The translations under genes were made by a program, and so were the position numbers. The notes below the pieces were generated by a model. That model did no database searches and was not told where the DNA came from. It saw only the letters and a list, made by a program, of their open reading frames with translations. This document shows, piece by piece, positions 16,500 through 25,746 of a DNA stretch of 64,000 bases (within the stretch, counting starts at the first letter, position 1; every line of letters begins with the position of its first letter). This DNA comes from Agrobacterium tumefaciens_K (GTDB lineage Bacteria; Pseudomonadota; Alphaproteobacteria; Rhizobiales; Rhizobiaceae), in assembly GCF_031801495.1 (NCBI RefSeq), contig NZ_JAOEGC010000002.1, forward strand, positions 1,674,001-1,738,000, in the 5' to 3' direction.

Positions 16500-17489
16500 A
16501 TGGAATTCCTTCTTTCAGATTTTCTCGGCACCCCCACATGGATGTGGGCGGTCTTTATTTCTCTCGTACTCGGCCTTCTCGCCCTTGATCTTGGCGTTCT
16601 GCATAAGAACTCCAAGGAAATCGGCATTCGGGAAAGCCTTTTGATGTCGGGTTTCTATATTGCCATCGGCCTCGCCTTCGGCGGGTGGATCTGGTACCAG
16701 TCCGGCCAGCAGTCGGCGATGGAATACGTCACGGGCTTCGTTGTCGAAAAAAGCTTGGCGATGGACAACATCTTCATCATCGCCATGATTTTTTCGTACT
16801 TCGCTATTCCGCGCCAGTATCAACACCGCGTCCTGCTGTGGGGTATCCTCGGCGTGATTGTCCTGCGTGGCATCATGATTGCGGCAGGCGCGGCAATCGT
16901 CGAAAACTTCCACTGGGTTCTGTATTTCTTCGCGGCTTTCCTGGTCTTCACCGGCCTGAAGATGCTCTTCTCGTCGGACCATGACGAAAACGACATCGGC
17001 AACAACAAGATCCTGAAGTTTCTGCGCAGCCGCCTGCCGGTGACAAAGAGCCTGCATGGCGAAAAGTTCTTCGTCAAGGAAACCGACGAGAAGACTGGCA
17101 AGCTGAAGACTTTCGTGACGCCGCTGTTTCTGGCGCTCGTCATGGTCGAGATTGCCGACCTGATCTTCGCAGTCGATTCGATCCCGGCGATCTTCGCGAT
17201 CACCACCGACCCCTTCATCGTCTACACGTCGAACATCTTCGCGATCCTCGGCCTTCGTGCGCTGTACTTCGCGCTTGCCGCCCTCATGCATCGCTTCGCA
17301 TATCTGAAGTACGCGCTGGCTGCGGTTCTGGTCTTCGTCGGCTCGAAAATCTTCGTGGCGGACATGCTGGGTATCGCCAAGATCCCGCCTGCCCTGTCGC
17401 TTGGCGTAACAGTCGCGATTCTTGCGACCGGCATCATCGGCTCGCTGATTGCCACGCGCAACGATGAGAAGGTTATCGACAAGGCGTAA
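16500..17489 (+). CDS. TerC family integral membrane protein (probable metal exporter)
   Basis: 329 residues with about nine transmembrane helices. Acidic residues within helices, in KSLAMDNIFI and ADLIFAVDSIPAIFAI, are the TerC hallmarks thought to line a metal path. TerC proteins such as Alx and MeeF/MeeY export manganese and help metalate secreted enzymes; others are tied to tellurite resistance. AAAGG at 16488-16492 is at good spacing to ATG 16500 but can be buried in a hairpin. It is divergent from rpsD. Confidence 0.88.
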   Translation: MEFLLSDFLGTPTWMWAVFISLVLGLLALDLGVLHKNSKEIGIRESLLMSGFYIAIGLAFGGWIWYQSGQQSAMEYVTGFVVEKSLAMDNIFIIAMIFSYFAIPRQYQHRVLLWGILGVIVLRGIMIAAGAAIVENFHWVLYFFAAFLVFTGLKMLFSSDHDENDIGNNKILKFLRSRLPVTKSLHGEKFFVKETDEKTGKLKTFVTPLFLALVMVEIADLIFAVDSIPAIFAITTDPFIVYTSNIFAILGLRALYFALAALMHRFAYLKYALAAVLVFVGSKIFVADMLGIAKIPPALSLGVTVAILATGIIGSLIATRNDEKVIDKA

Positions 17490-17493
17490 ATGC

Positions 17494-17518
17494 AAAAGGC
17501 GGCGAACGCCGCCTTTTC
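17494..17518. terminator. Bidirectional terminator after terC
   Basis: AAAAGGCGGCG and CGCCGCCTTTT form a near-perfect hairpin with T-tracts on both strands, between the convergent terC gene and the ATPase gene ending at 17522. Confidence 0.85.
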
Positions 17519-17521
17519 TCA

Positions 17522-19036
17522 TCACTCGGCAGCGAAACTGATATCGCCATCTGCCGCATCCGCATCGCCGGGTGCGGTTTTCGCATCGAGATCGGGGAAA
17601 GCAACGATCCGCTTGCCGGAAAAGTCGGCGTGGACGACCACCAGTTCCTTTTCCTCGAAATAGCCGAGAAGACGTCGTGCGCGGCGGGCGGAATGCGTGC
17701 CATAGGCACGGGCAATCCGCGCATCGGACGGACAAGGCTCTTCTGCAAGCGCCGCCTTCACCAGAAGCAGGAAAACACCCTGTAGATCGTCCGACACGTT
17801 TTTGGAAAGCTCGAGCGCCTTTTGCCAGCTCTCGCTTGCCGCCATCTCAGCATCGACGCCGGAGCGGGTGATGGCGACCTGACGGCGAAATTCGGATAAC
17901 ACCATGGGCGTACCGCTTATACGGCGCATGCGGGCGCGAACCAGAAAATCCTGATAGAGCACGGCATCGGTACGGTAGGCAGACTGAGGATCGTCGAGAA
18001 TTTCCGCCAGAACGCCGGCGATCTTTTCTTCCCGTTCCTCCGCACTCATCTCCGGCTGGCTCGAGCGTGTCTGCTCGGAAGCGGGCGCAACGGCCGCAGG
18101 CGTGGAGCGGGAAAGCTCTGCCAGAATATCTGTCGTCGGACGAGGCGCAGGCGGCGTGCGGCGCACGACCGGCCGGTTGAACTCTTCCGGGTCTGGCGTG
18201 AAGATCAGGTCTTCAACGTCCTGCGGTGCATCCGGCAACGGCATCAGCTTCGGCGAGGACGAACGCGCCGAGGTTTCCACGGTACCGATGACAATGGGCA
18301 GCGGACGGCGCGACAAGGCCGGACCGAGCGCCACGAAATTGCCGCGCTGAAGATCGCGGAACATTTCAGCCTGACGGCGATCCATGCCCAGAAGATCGGC
18401 CGCACGCGCCATGTCGATATCGAGGAACGTTCGGCCCATCAGGAAGTTGGAGGCTTCCGCCGCCACGTTCTTGGCGAGCTTCGCAAGACGCTGCGTGGCG
18501 ATGACGCCAGCAAGTCCGCGTTTACGGCCCCGGCACATCAGGTTGGTCATAGCGCCGAGCGACGCCTTGCGGGCATCTTCCGTCACCTCGCCACCGACGG
18601 AGGGCGCAAACATCTGCGCCTCGTCCACGACGACGAGAACCGGATACCAGTATTCGCGGTCAGCATCGAACATGCCGTTCAGGAAGGCGGCAGCGGCGCG
18701 CATCTGCTGTTCGATGTCCAGCCCTTCCAGCGTCAGCACACAGGAGACGCGGTGCTGGCGGATACGGTTGGCAATGCCCGCAAGCTCCGCCTCGGTGCGT
18801 TCGCCATCCACGACGATATGACCGAACTTGTCGGCCAGCGTCACGAAATCCCCCTCGGGATCGATGATGACCTGCTGGACCCATGGAGCGGACTGCTCCA
18901 GAAGCCTGCGCAGGAGATGCGACTTTCCGGAACCGGAATTGCCCTGAACCAGCAGACGCGTGGCCAGCAACTCCTCGATATCGAGCTTGGCAGACTGCCC
19001 GCCCGAAAGCGTTCCCATGTCGATCCCGACCTGCAC
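17522..19036 (-). CDS. HerA/VirB4-like DUF87 ATP-binding protein
   Basis: 504 residues. The N-terminal ATPase has Walker A GNSGSGKS (residues 32-39) and Walker B VLVVVDEAQ (about 133-140), with CRGRKRGLAGVIATQR as the sensor-like segment; this fits the FtsK/HerA superfamily. Residues about 260-335 are a Pro-rich, low-complexity linker. The C-terminal 150 residues look helical and may be winged-helix, ending in an acidic tail. HerA partners such as NurA or a SIR2 protein are absent nearby, so a role in defence or repair is only a possibility. It is a single gene. Confidence 0.75.
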   Translation of the reverse strand: MQVGIDMGTLSGGQSAKLDIEELLATRLLVQGNSGSGKSHLLRRLLEQSAPWVQQVIIDPEGDFVTLADKFGHIVVDGERTEAELAGIANRIRQHRVSCVLTLEGLDIEQQMRAAAAFLNGMFDADREYWYPVLVVVDEAQMFAPSVGGEVTEDARKASLGAMTNLMCRGRKRGLAGVIATQRLAKLAKNVAAEASNFLMGRTFLDIDMARAADLLGMDRRQAEMFRDLQRGNFVALGPALSRRPLPIVIGTVETSARSSSPKLMPLPDAPQDVEDLIFTPDPEEFNRPVVRRTPPAPRPTTDILAELSRSTPAAVAPASEQTRSSQPEMSAEEREEKIAGVLAEILDDPQSAYRTDAVLYQDFLVRARMRRISGTPMVLSEFRRQVAITRSGVDAEMAASESWQKALELSKNVSDDLQGVFLLLVKAALAEEPCPSDARIARAYGTHSARRARRLLGYFEEKELVVVHADFSGKRIVAFPDLDAKTAPGDADAADGDISFAAE

Positions 19037-19165
19037 TTTTGACTTCCCTGCACTGCAATTGAATGAAACGGCCGACTCTTGAGAACCGGGCGAACATCCT
19101 CTTTAGCAAAAAATTAAACGAATGCCCCCGCCCATCACAACAATGCACAGGGAATTGCCGACGGA

Positions 19166-20050
19166 TCACACCACCTTTGGAGTGCGGCCGAAAGACAGGC
19201 GACGCCCGAACACATTCAGCGCCAACCCGCCAACGACAAGCGCGCTGCCGATGATTTCCAGAAGCGTGATGTGTTCGTCGAATGCGACGTATGCACTCAG
19301 AAATCCGACGATCGGTACGAGCAGCGAGAATGGCGCAACCGTCCCGGCGGGATAACGCAGCAACAGGAAGCTCCAGATGCCCGCCCCGACGATCGTCGCA
19401 CCGTATGCCATGTAGACCACAACGAAGCCGGTCATCAGATTGGCGCCCGCCAGACCATCGGCAATTGCCTGCGGCCCCTCCAGCAGCAGCGAAAGGACAA
19501 CAAGCGGTAACACCGGCACGAGGCTTGTCCAGGCGACAAAGGAGATCGCGTTGACCGATCCAACCTTGCGATTGACGATGTTTCCTATCGCCCAACTGAA
19601 CGCAGCGCCAACACACATCAGAAGCGGTATCATCGCAGCCGCCGTCATCCGCTCCGTGCCAATGACGACAAGACCGGCAAACGCCACCGTAGCACCGGCG
19701 ATATGGGACTTCAGCGGGATTTCACCCAGCAGCGTTACCGCCAGCGCCATGGTGAAAAACGCCTGGGACTGCATGACGAGCGACGATAACCCGGCGGGAA
19801 GCCCCCACTTGATGGCTGTATAAAGCAGGCCGAACTGCGCACAGCCCATGACCATGCCGTAGACGATCATATGCCCCCACGGAACCTTCGGACGCGGCAG
19901 GAAAAATACCAGCGGCACAGCAGCGAAGAGATACCGCAGCGCTGTCAGGAACAGAGGCGGCATGCCCATGACGCCAATCTTGATGACAACGAAATTGAAG
20001 CCCCAGAGAAAAACGGTCACGAGGGCAAGAAGAATATGCGGCAGTGCCAT
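19166..20050 (-). CDS. EamA/DMT family transporter (probable amino-acid or metabolite exporter)
   Basis: About 294 residues with ten transmembrane segments in two EamA repeats. It starts MALPHILLALVTVFLWGFNF and has GLVVIGTERM at the end of the first half and YPAGTVAPFSLLVPIVG in the second. EamA proteins export metabolites such as cysteine pathway intermediates. The start is uncertain: ATG 20050 gives the standard N-terminus, and ATG 20077 adds nine residues; neither has a strong ribosome site. It follows the LysE gene by 38 bases, and the two are probably co-transcribed. Confidence 0.85.
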   Translation of the reverse strand: MALPHILLALVTVFLWGFNFVVIKIGVMGMPPLFLTALRYLFAAVPLVFFLPRPKVPWGHMIVYGMVMGCAQFGLLYTAIKWGLPAGLSSLVMQSQAFFTMALAVTLLGEIPLKSHIAGATVAFAGLVVIGTERMTAAAMIPLLMCVGAAFSWAIGNIVNRKVGSVNAISFVAWTSLVPVLPLVVLSLLLEGPQAIADGLAGANLMTGFVVVYMAYGATIVGAGIWSFLLLRYPAGTVAPFSLLVPIVGFLSAYVAFDEHITLLEIIGSALVVGGLALNVFGRRLSFGRTPKVV

Positions 20051-20088
20051 TGGAATGTCCGAATGTCTAACCGCCATGAAGCGGCATT

Positions 20089-20724
20089 TCAGGAAGCAAC
20101 CCTCTTCCAGCCCATAGTCAACAGGCCAGCCCCGATTAGCAGACTGCCGCCGGTACGATTGACGATGCGCTGGACGTTGGGTTTGCGAATGGTGTTGCGG
20201 GCTGCGCTCGCCAGCAATCCATAAAGCGCCGCATTGCAGGTGGCAAGCACGAGAAATGTCACCTCGAAAATCACGACCTGCGGCAGAAATGGCAGGGTCG
20301 GCACCAGGAATTGCGGCAGGAAGGCCACGAAAAACACGATGCTTTTCGGGTTCAGCGCCGTCACGATATATGCGTGCAGGAAGATTTTGAACGGCTTTTC
20401 CCGGCCCGTAACGCCCTCACCTTCTTTCATGTCACCGCTGACAGGCGCACGCCACAGCTTGATGCCGAGATAGATGAGGTACGCCGCGCCGATCCATTTC
20501 AACGCGGTGAACAGCGCGGCAGATGTTGCAAGCAGCGCTCCCAGCCCCAGCATGGAGGCCGTCATCGCCGTAAAATCGCCAAGCGCCACCCCCGTTACCG
20601 TCGCAGTGCTGGCCTTGCGGCCATGCCCCAGCGCATAGGAAATCACCAGCAGGATCGTCGGCCCCGGAATGGCGAGCATGACGGCGGATGCGGCCACAAA
20701 GGCCAGCCAGTTTTCAATCGGCAT
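20089..20724 (-). CDS. LysE/RhtB family amino-acid exporter
   Basis: 211 residues and about six transmembrane helices. The family signature is seen in MLAIPGPTILLVISYALGHG and in GAAYLIYLGIKLWR, with TALNPKSIVFFVAFLPQFL. Such proteins export amino acids or homoserine lactones. ATG 20724 has AGGAGG at ideal spacing; the frame opening at 20817 is longer than the family. It lies upstream of the EamA gene on the same strand. Confidence 0.9.
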   Translation of the reverse strand: MPIENWLAFVAASAVMLAIPGPTILLVISYALGHGRKASTATVTGVALGDFTAMTASMLGLGALLATSAALFTALKWIGAAYLIYLGIKLWRAPVSGDMKEGEGVTGREKPFKIFLHAYIVTALNPKSIVFFVAFLPQFLVPTLPFLPQVVIFEVTFLVLATCNAALYGLLASAARNTIRKPNVQRIVNRTGGSLLIGAGLLTMGWKRVAS

Positions 20725-20847
20725 GAAAGAGCCTCCTGTTGGGAATGGATTGAGCAAGCCACGGAAACAACATGCTGGCAAGCGGTCTGTAGGGGCTCCG
20801 GCCACACCAGACGACATTTTATGTTTTCATCCCCGCCTCACCCGCTG

Positions 20848-20937
20848 ACGTCATCCTCGGGCCTGCCCCGAGGACCCATCCAAATCAAAAGAATCAATGC
20901 TTTACGGATCATGGGGTCAAGCGCGAGGATGACGGAG
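20848..20937. repeat. Composite palindromic repeat, family A
   Basis: TCCTCGGG (20854-20861) pairs with CCCGAGGA (20867-20874). About 35 bases on, the end GAGGATGACG is an inverted copy of the start CGTCATCCTC, giving an element of about 90 bases with inverted termini. It lies upstream of the LysE gene in a gene-free stretch of 339 bases; nothing else is visible there. Confidence 0.6.
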
Positions 20938-21063
20938 GAAACGTTGTAGCCGCAATGTCGTGTCCTGTGGGCCAGGCAGGGCAATAACAATGCCCGCCGC
21001 AGGACATTTCAGCGATCCACGCCGAACCCGTACCGGTCCGGCGTGGATACCGTAAGTCAATCT

Positions 21064-21303
21064 TCAGAACCGAGGCGCCCAATATGGTGCAGCCCACTCG
21101 CGCCGCTTTTTCCGTGCGGAGGGTTCGATGCCGATATCGTCAAGCAATCTTTCCGGCAGCTCCTCGATACTTCCCGGCGGCGCACGCGGCACCATCGCGG
21201 CAATCAGAACCGTCTTGACGGTTCTCCAGACGCCGAATGCCACGAACAGACGATCGACCGCATCCGGCAGACCGAATACTACTATTGGTTGATTTTTATG
21301 CAT
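21064..21303 (-). CDS. Small DUF1127-like protein
   Basis: 79 residues. The C-terminal third, IEELPERLLDDIGIEPSARK, fits the DUF1127 motif (an L-x-x-L-D-D-I-G core), preceded by a hydrophobic stretch. This motif is the only recognisable part. ATG 21303 (MHKNQPIVV) has only a weak GGATGG ribosome site. No partner gene is adjacent. Confidence 0.55.
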   Translation of the reverse strand: MHKNQPIVVFGLPDAVDRLFVAFGVWRTVKTVLIAAMVPRAPPGSIEELPERLLDDIGIEPSARKKRREWAAPYWAPRF

Positions 21304-21687
21304 AAGAAATCCATCCCGGCGCAGCAACGCAGCCAGGTCCTCTCGCGATGGAAAACGGCACGCGACGAAAGCGGACGCGGCTCGTCACCGCGCAGGCGCG
21401 CACGTCAAATGCCGGATGATGTGAAAATGCCAAAAGGCTTGGAGATCAGGCGTATCAGCCTTGTCGGAGGCAAGAACCTCGGGTCATATAACCACCGGAA
21501 ACGTTGCCCGAAATAGCGGACACGCCAAAAAGGCGTACGTTGATATTTGCAGACATTCCACGCCTCCGTAGTTCGCGGTTATAGACGGAGGGAATGTGAC
21601 ACGAGACATCCGCCTGCGCAAGCGCCGCAATCTCGAATTGCATAAACAGCAAAAATCAGATGCAAAAAAGCAACAGTTATAGGGGCA
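21304..21687. other. Intergenic stretch, no gene recognised
   Basis: Between the small DUF1127-like gene and murI. Short frames exist on both strands but none has a ribosome site with a family-like product. No tRNA or clear terminator was seen. Confidence 0.5.
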
Positions 21688-22500
21688 CTAGACGCTGAGC
21701 CCGAAACCTTGCATCAGGCGGCGCGTGGCGAAATCCGGATTTCCGGATGTGAACTTCGCAAAATCGAATCCGTCCGGATGCTCCGCCCCCTGAACGAACG
21801 GCACCAGATGACGGGCGCGGCGCGCAATCGCCTCTGCCGGGTCCAGCCAGTCGACCGGCCAGGGCGCCAGCTTCCGGAAAACGTTCGCCATGAACGGATA
21901 GTGCGTACAGGCCAGAACGACGATGTCGGTGCGTTTCCCGTCATTGTCGATGAAGCACGGTTCTATCTCGGCCAGAACCGCTTCATCGGAAATCGGTTCG
22001 CCCCGGATCCAGCTTTCGGCCATCCGCGCAAGGTTTTCCGAACCGACAAGGCGAACATGACACTGCGTCGCAAAGGACTGGATGAGATCGCGGGTATAGG
22101 CACGCTTGACGGTGCCCGGTGTGGCCAAAACGGAAACGAGCCCTGACCGGGTACGCTCCGCAGCCGGCTTGATGGCCGGTACGGTGCCAACAAAGGCCAT
22201 CTCCGGAAACTTCGCCCGCAGATCGGCGCCTGCGAGCGTGAAGGCCGTGTTGCAGGCAATGATGCAGACTTCGGGATCGTAATCGCACAGAAGCTCTTCG
22301 AACAGCTCGAGGATACGAACCTTCAGCGCTTCTTCTTCCCAATTGCCATAGGGAAAACCCGCATCGTCGGCGACATAGATGAAACCGCGCTCCGGCATCA
22401 GCACCCGCGCTTCACGCAGAACCGTCAGCCCCCCGATGCCGGAATCGAAGACCAGAACCGGCTTCAGCTCCGCTGCATCCCTATCAGTCGCCAGCGCCAT
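21688..22500 (-). CDS. murI: Glutamate racemase
   Basis: 270 residues. It interconverts L- and D-glutamate for peptidoglycan without cofactor. The two catalytic cysteines are in IIACNTAFT (Cys83) and LACTHYPF, and VFDSGIGGLTVL is the N-terminal family motif. Its start overlaps the end of the trmJ-like gene by 17 bases, which implies translational coupling. Confidence 0.93.
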   Translation of the reverse strand: MALATDRDAAELKPVLVFDSGIGGLTVLREARVLMPERGFIYVADDAGFPYGNWEEEALKVRILELFEELLCDYDPEVCIIACNTAFTLAGADLRAKFPEMAFVGTVPAIKPAAERTRSGLVSVLATPGTVKRAYTRDLIQSFATQCHVRLVGSENLARMAESWIRGEPISDEAVLAEIEPCFIDNDGKRTDIVVLACTHYPFMANVFRKLAPWPVDWLDPAEAIARRARHLVPFVQGAEHPDGFDFAKFTSGNPDFATRRLMQGFGLSV

Positions 22501-23311
22501 TCTCCGGTGTCCCCTCGCCGTCCTTGCCCTTGTCAGCCTGCTTCGACCAGCCCCGCGGGAAGCGGTCGAGCGAGTTGATCACGCCGCGAAACACGCTGAT
22601 CTCCTGCTCGGAGAACCCACGTCTGGAAAGCACCGCGCGCAGGTTGTCGACCATTTTGGGCTTTTTTTCAGGCGGATGGAAATATCCGCGCGCTTCGAGC
22701 GCTTCCTCTATGTGCTCGAAAAGGCCGAAAACCTGTTCCTTGGTCGAAGGACGCTGCTCGACGGACCGGAAAGCCGTATCTTCCAGATCCTCCATACCGG
22801 ACTTCATCCATTCATAGGACATCAGCAGAACGGCCTGGGCGATATTGAGCGAAGCGAACGCCGGATTGACCGGAAACGTCACGATCTCGTCGGCAAGGGC
22901 AACCTCTTCGTTGGTCAGCCCCCAACGCTCGCGCCCGAATAGGATACCAGTCTTCTCACCAGCCTTGAACTTTGCCCGCAGCGTCTCGGCGGCCGTCACT
23001 GGCGCTCGCACGGGCTTGAAGCCATAGCGTTCGCGTGCCGTGGTGGCATAGACGAAATTGAGATCCTTGATCGCCTCTTCCAGCGTATCGAAAACCTTGG
23101 TGCCATCGATGACATGGTCGGCCTTGGAGGCGGCGGCGCGCGCCTTCTCGCTCGGCCAGCCGTCTCTCGGCTTGACGAGACGCAGTTCGGCAAGGCCGAA
23201 ATTGGCCATTGCCCGCGCCACCATGCCAATGTTTTCACCCAGTTGGGGCTCGACCAGAATGATGGCCGGGCCTTCTGCCATAAGTTCAAGCTCGCTATTT
23301 GTACCTGCCAT
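22484..23311 (-). CDS. trmJ: TrmJ-type SPOUT RNA methyltransferase
   Basis: 275 residues. The knotted SpoU/TrmH domain is seen in GPAIILVEPQLGENIGMVARA, FGRERWGLTNEE and FPVNPAFASLNIAQAVLLMSYEW with the helical TrmJ C-terminal extension. TrmJ methylates the ribose at tRNA position 32. The leader contains a 10-base direct repeat (see findings). It is co-directional with murI and overlaps it. The exact target is inferred from the family and not certain. Confidence 0.82.
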   Translation of the reverse strand: MAGTNSELELMAEGPAIILVEPQLGENIGMVARAMANFGLAELRLVKPRDGWPSEKARAAASKADHVIDGTKVFDTLEEAIKDLNFVYATTARERYGFKPVRAPVTAAETLRAKFKAGEKTGILFGRERWGLTNEEVALADEIVTFPVNPAFASLNIAQAVLLMSYEWMKSGMEDLEDTAFRSVEQRPSTKEQVFGLFEHIEEALEARGYFHPPEKKPKMVDNLRAVLSRRGFSEQEISVFRGVINSLDRFPRGWSKQADKGKDGEGTPENGAGD

Positions 23312-23402
23312 TGTCGCCTTCCGATTTTTTGGCGCTTCGCCTTTTGGCGCTCACTCGCACAATTTTCGGCGCAAATCAAAGGCACGCGGGCGAAAAGCCC
23401 GT

Positions 23403-23933
23403 TTATTCGCCCTTGATGATGGTCGCCATCTCTTCGCGAAGCGAATCTCTGCCCTCATCGCCGACACGATGAATATCGTTGATGACCGGCCGGCCGTCCT
23501 CCTCGATCACGTCGAAACCCACCTCATCGACCGTCGCCTTCATCTCGGCCTCGTCCATGCAGGCCCACAGCTTGAACTTTGCCGTGACACTGGTCACGCC
23601 ATCCTTCGCCGGTGCGGCTTCAACGGACACGTCCTGCAAGGGGCAGCCGTCCTGCGAATTGGTCACGACATCGTAGCCGAACGGGTCGCCGGTCGTGCCG
23701 CTTTCAGCCTCATAAGCCGGCTTCTTGGATGCTTCACGGTATTGTGCGACGAATTCCTTGCTGAAAAGGCCAGCGAGCATGTCTTCGTCAAAAATGTATT
23801 TCCAGTCCTCCGCTTCTCCGGACCAGTTCTTGACGGTGATGTCCATGATCTTCTGCACCGGTTCGGTGGGGCTGGCCGCGAAAGCGCTGCTGGACATGAA
23901 AATTGCGGCGGTGGCGATGAAAGTGGTCCGCAT
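23403..23933 (-). CDS. Secreted protein of unknown function
   Basis: 176 residues with a signal peptide (MRTTFIATAAIFMSSSAFAA). The mature part has two cysteines (DGCPLQDV and KLWACMDE) that could form a disulfide in the periplasm and an overall acidic character. ATG 23933 was chosen for the signal peptide, since the longer frame to 24014 has none. It stands alone, divergent from icd. I do not recognise the family. Confidence 0.7.
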   Translation of the reverse strand: MRTTFIATAAIFMSSSAFAASPTEPVQKIMDITVKNWSGEAEDWKYIFDEDMLAGLFSKEFVAQYREASKKPAYEAESGTTGDPFGYDVVTNSQDGCPLQDVSVEAAPAKDGVTSVTAKFKLWACMDEAEMKATVDEVGFDVIEEDGRPVINDIHRVGDEGRDSLREEMATIIKGE

Positions 23934-24146
23934 GATGTGATCCCGGAATAGGCCCGTGTCGGGCGAAGCGATTCGCCTGACTGTATTGCGGCAATATGGT
24001 TTGGCAATGCTCAAAGCAGCAAAGGCGTTGCGCCAAAAAAGCGCTTCTCATGGCTTTGCCTAACGCGTGTGCGATGCTATAGCCGCACCGGATATTTTTT
24101 CCATATATCGGCGGCTTAATGCCGCAGCTTCGAAGGTGAGGAATTC

Positions 24147-25361
24147 ATGGCAAAGATCAAGGTAGCCAATCCGGTCGTCGATCTCGACGGCGACGAAATG
24201 ACCCGTATCATCTGGCAGCTCATCAAGGACAAGCTGATCCTGCCGTACCTCGATCTCGATATCGAATACTATGACCTCTCGGTTGAAAACCGCGACGCCA
24301 CCAACGACCAGGTTACCGTCGATGCGGCACACGCGATCAAGAAGCATGGCGTCGGCATCAAGTGCGCGACGATCACGCCGGATGAAGCACGCGTCGAGGA
24401 ATTCGGCCTGAAGCAGATGTGGAAGAGCCCGAACGGCACGATCCGCAACATTCTCGGCGGCGTCATTTTCCGCGAGCCGATCATCTGCAAGAACGTTCCG
24501 CGCCTCGTTCCCGGCTGGACGAAGCCGATCGTTGTCGGTCGTCACGCCTTCGGCGACCAGTACAAGGCAACCGATTTCAAATTCCCCGGCAAGGGCAAGC
24601 TGACGATCAAGTTCGTTGGTGAAGACGGTCAGGTCATCGAAAAGGACGTCTTCGACGCCCCGAGCGCCGGAGTTGCCCTGGCGATGTACAACCTCGACGA
24701 ATCCATCCGCGAATTCGCCCGCGCCTCCATGAACTATGGTCTGATGCGCAAGTGGCCGGTTTACCTCTCCACGAAGAACACCATCCTGAAGGCTTACGAC
24801 GGCCGCTTCAAGGATATCTTCGAGGAAGTCTACCAGACCGAGTTCAAGGCGAAGTTCGACGAGATCGGCATCATCTACGAACACCGCCTGATTGACGACA
24901 TGGTTGCCTCCGCACTGAAGTGGTCCGGTGGCTACATCTGGGCCTGCAAGAACTACGACGGCGACGTGCAGTCCGACACGGTTGCTCAGGGCTTTGGTTC
25001 GCTCGGCCTAATGACCTCCGTTCTTCTGTCTCCGGATGGCCGCACGGTCGAAGCAGAAGCTGCACACGGCACGGTCACGCGCCACTACCGCCAGCACCAG
25101 AAGGGTCAGGAAACCTCCACGAACTCGATCGCTTCGATCTTCGCCTGGACCCGTGGCCTCGCGCATCGCGCCAAGCTGGACGATAACGCCGAACTGGCGA
25201 AGTTTGCAGCCACGCTGGAAGAAGTCTGCGTTGCAACCGTTGAGAGCGGCTTCATGACCAAGGACCTCGCGCTCCTCATCGGTCCGGATCAGCCGTGGCT
25301 CTCGACCACTGCCTTCCTCGACAAGATCGACGAAAATCTTCAGAAGGCCATGGCTGCCTGA
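24147..25361 (+). CDS. icd: NADP-dependent isocitrate dehydrogenase
   Basis: 404 residues, the homodimeric eukaryote-like type II NADP-IDH found in rhizobia. It oxidises isocitrate to 2-oxoglutarate in the TCA cycle. Substrate and metal segments include SPNGTIRNILGG and WSGGYIWACKNYDGDVQSD, and nucleotide binding is in EAEAAHGTVTRHYR. AAGGTGAGGAATTC precedes the ATG. It is a single gene with a strong terminator. Confidence 0.96.
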   Translation: MAKIKVANPVVDLDGDEMTRIIWQLIKDKLILPYLDLDIEYYDLSVENRDATNDQVTVDAAHAIKKHGVGIKCATITPDEARVEEFGLKQMWKSPNGTIRNILGGVIFREPIICKNVPRLVPGWTKPIVVGRHAFGDQYKATDFKFPGKGKLTIKFVGEDGQVIEKDVFDAPSAGVALAMYNLDESIREFARASMNYGLMRKWPVYLSTKNTILKAYDGRFKDIFEEVYQTEFKAKFDEIGIIYEHRLIDDMVASALKWSGGYIWACKNYDGDVQSDTVAQGFGSLGLMTSVLLSPDGRTVEAEAAHGTVTRHYRQHQKGQETSTNSIASIFAWTRGLAHRAKLDDNAELAKFAATLEEVCVATVESGFMTKDLALLIGPDQPWLSTTAFLDKIDENLQKAMAA

Positions 25362-25383
25362 TCTGCCTGATCGCAAAGCATGA

Positions 25384-25411
25384 AAACCCGGCCTATGGCC
25401 GGGTTTTTTTA
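25384..25411 (+). terminator. Terminator of icd
   Basis: AAACCCGGCC and GGCCGGGTTT pair perfectly around TAT, followed by T residues. Confidence 0.9.
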
Positions 25412-25746
25412 TGTCTTCCGTGGTGCTTTACCCTTGGATATCCCAGCACGGAACACTGGTTACAACGCCGGGTTTCTTTTTCAATCACCATATCTTGATT
25501 AGACGTGACACTAGGCGCACACTCCGCAACCGATCGCGGCCGTATGCGAAGCTGACCACGAAAACAACAATAACCATCTGAATTCGAACTTCACCCAACT
25601 GGCCCGGTCAATAATGCCACCGCTATATCGGCCCCCGACACAAGTGCCGGTTGCCGAATTGCATGCTGCGTGGCTGAACGAGCTGGAGCGTCCATGCCTC
25701 CATCCGAGCCAATGGCGCTCTGAAGTGCGCTTCAGGAGGAGGAGCC
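25412..25746. other. Intergenic stretch before the GST gene
   Basis: 335 bases with no supported gene, no tRNA and no strong hairpin. It presumably carries the promoter of the glutathione S-transferase gene, whose AGGAGG lies at its end. Confidence 0.5.

Noticed and set aside
25412..25746. Possible tRNA gene in the gap after icd
   Set aside because: No T-loop consensus and no cloverleaf arms could be found.
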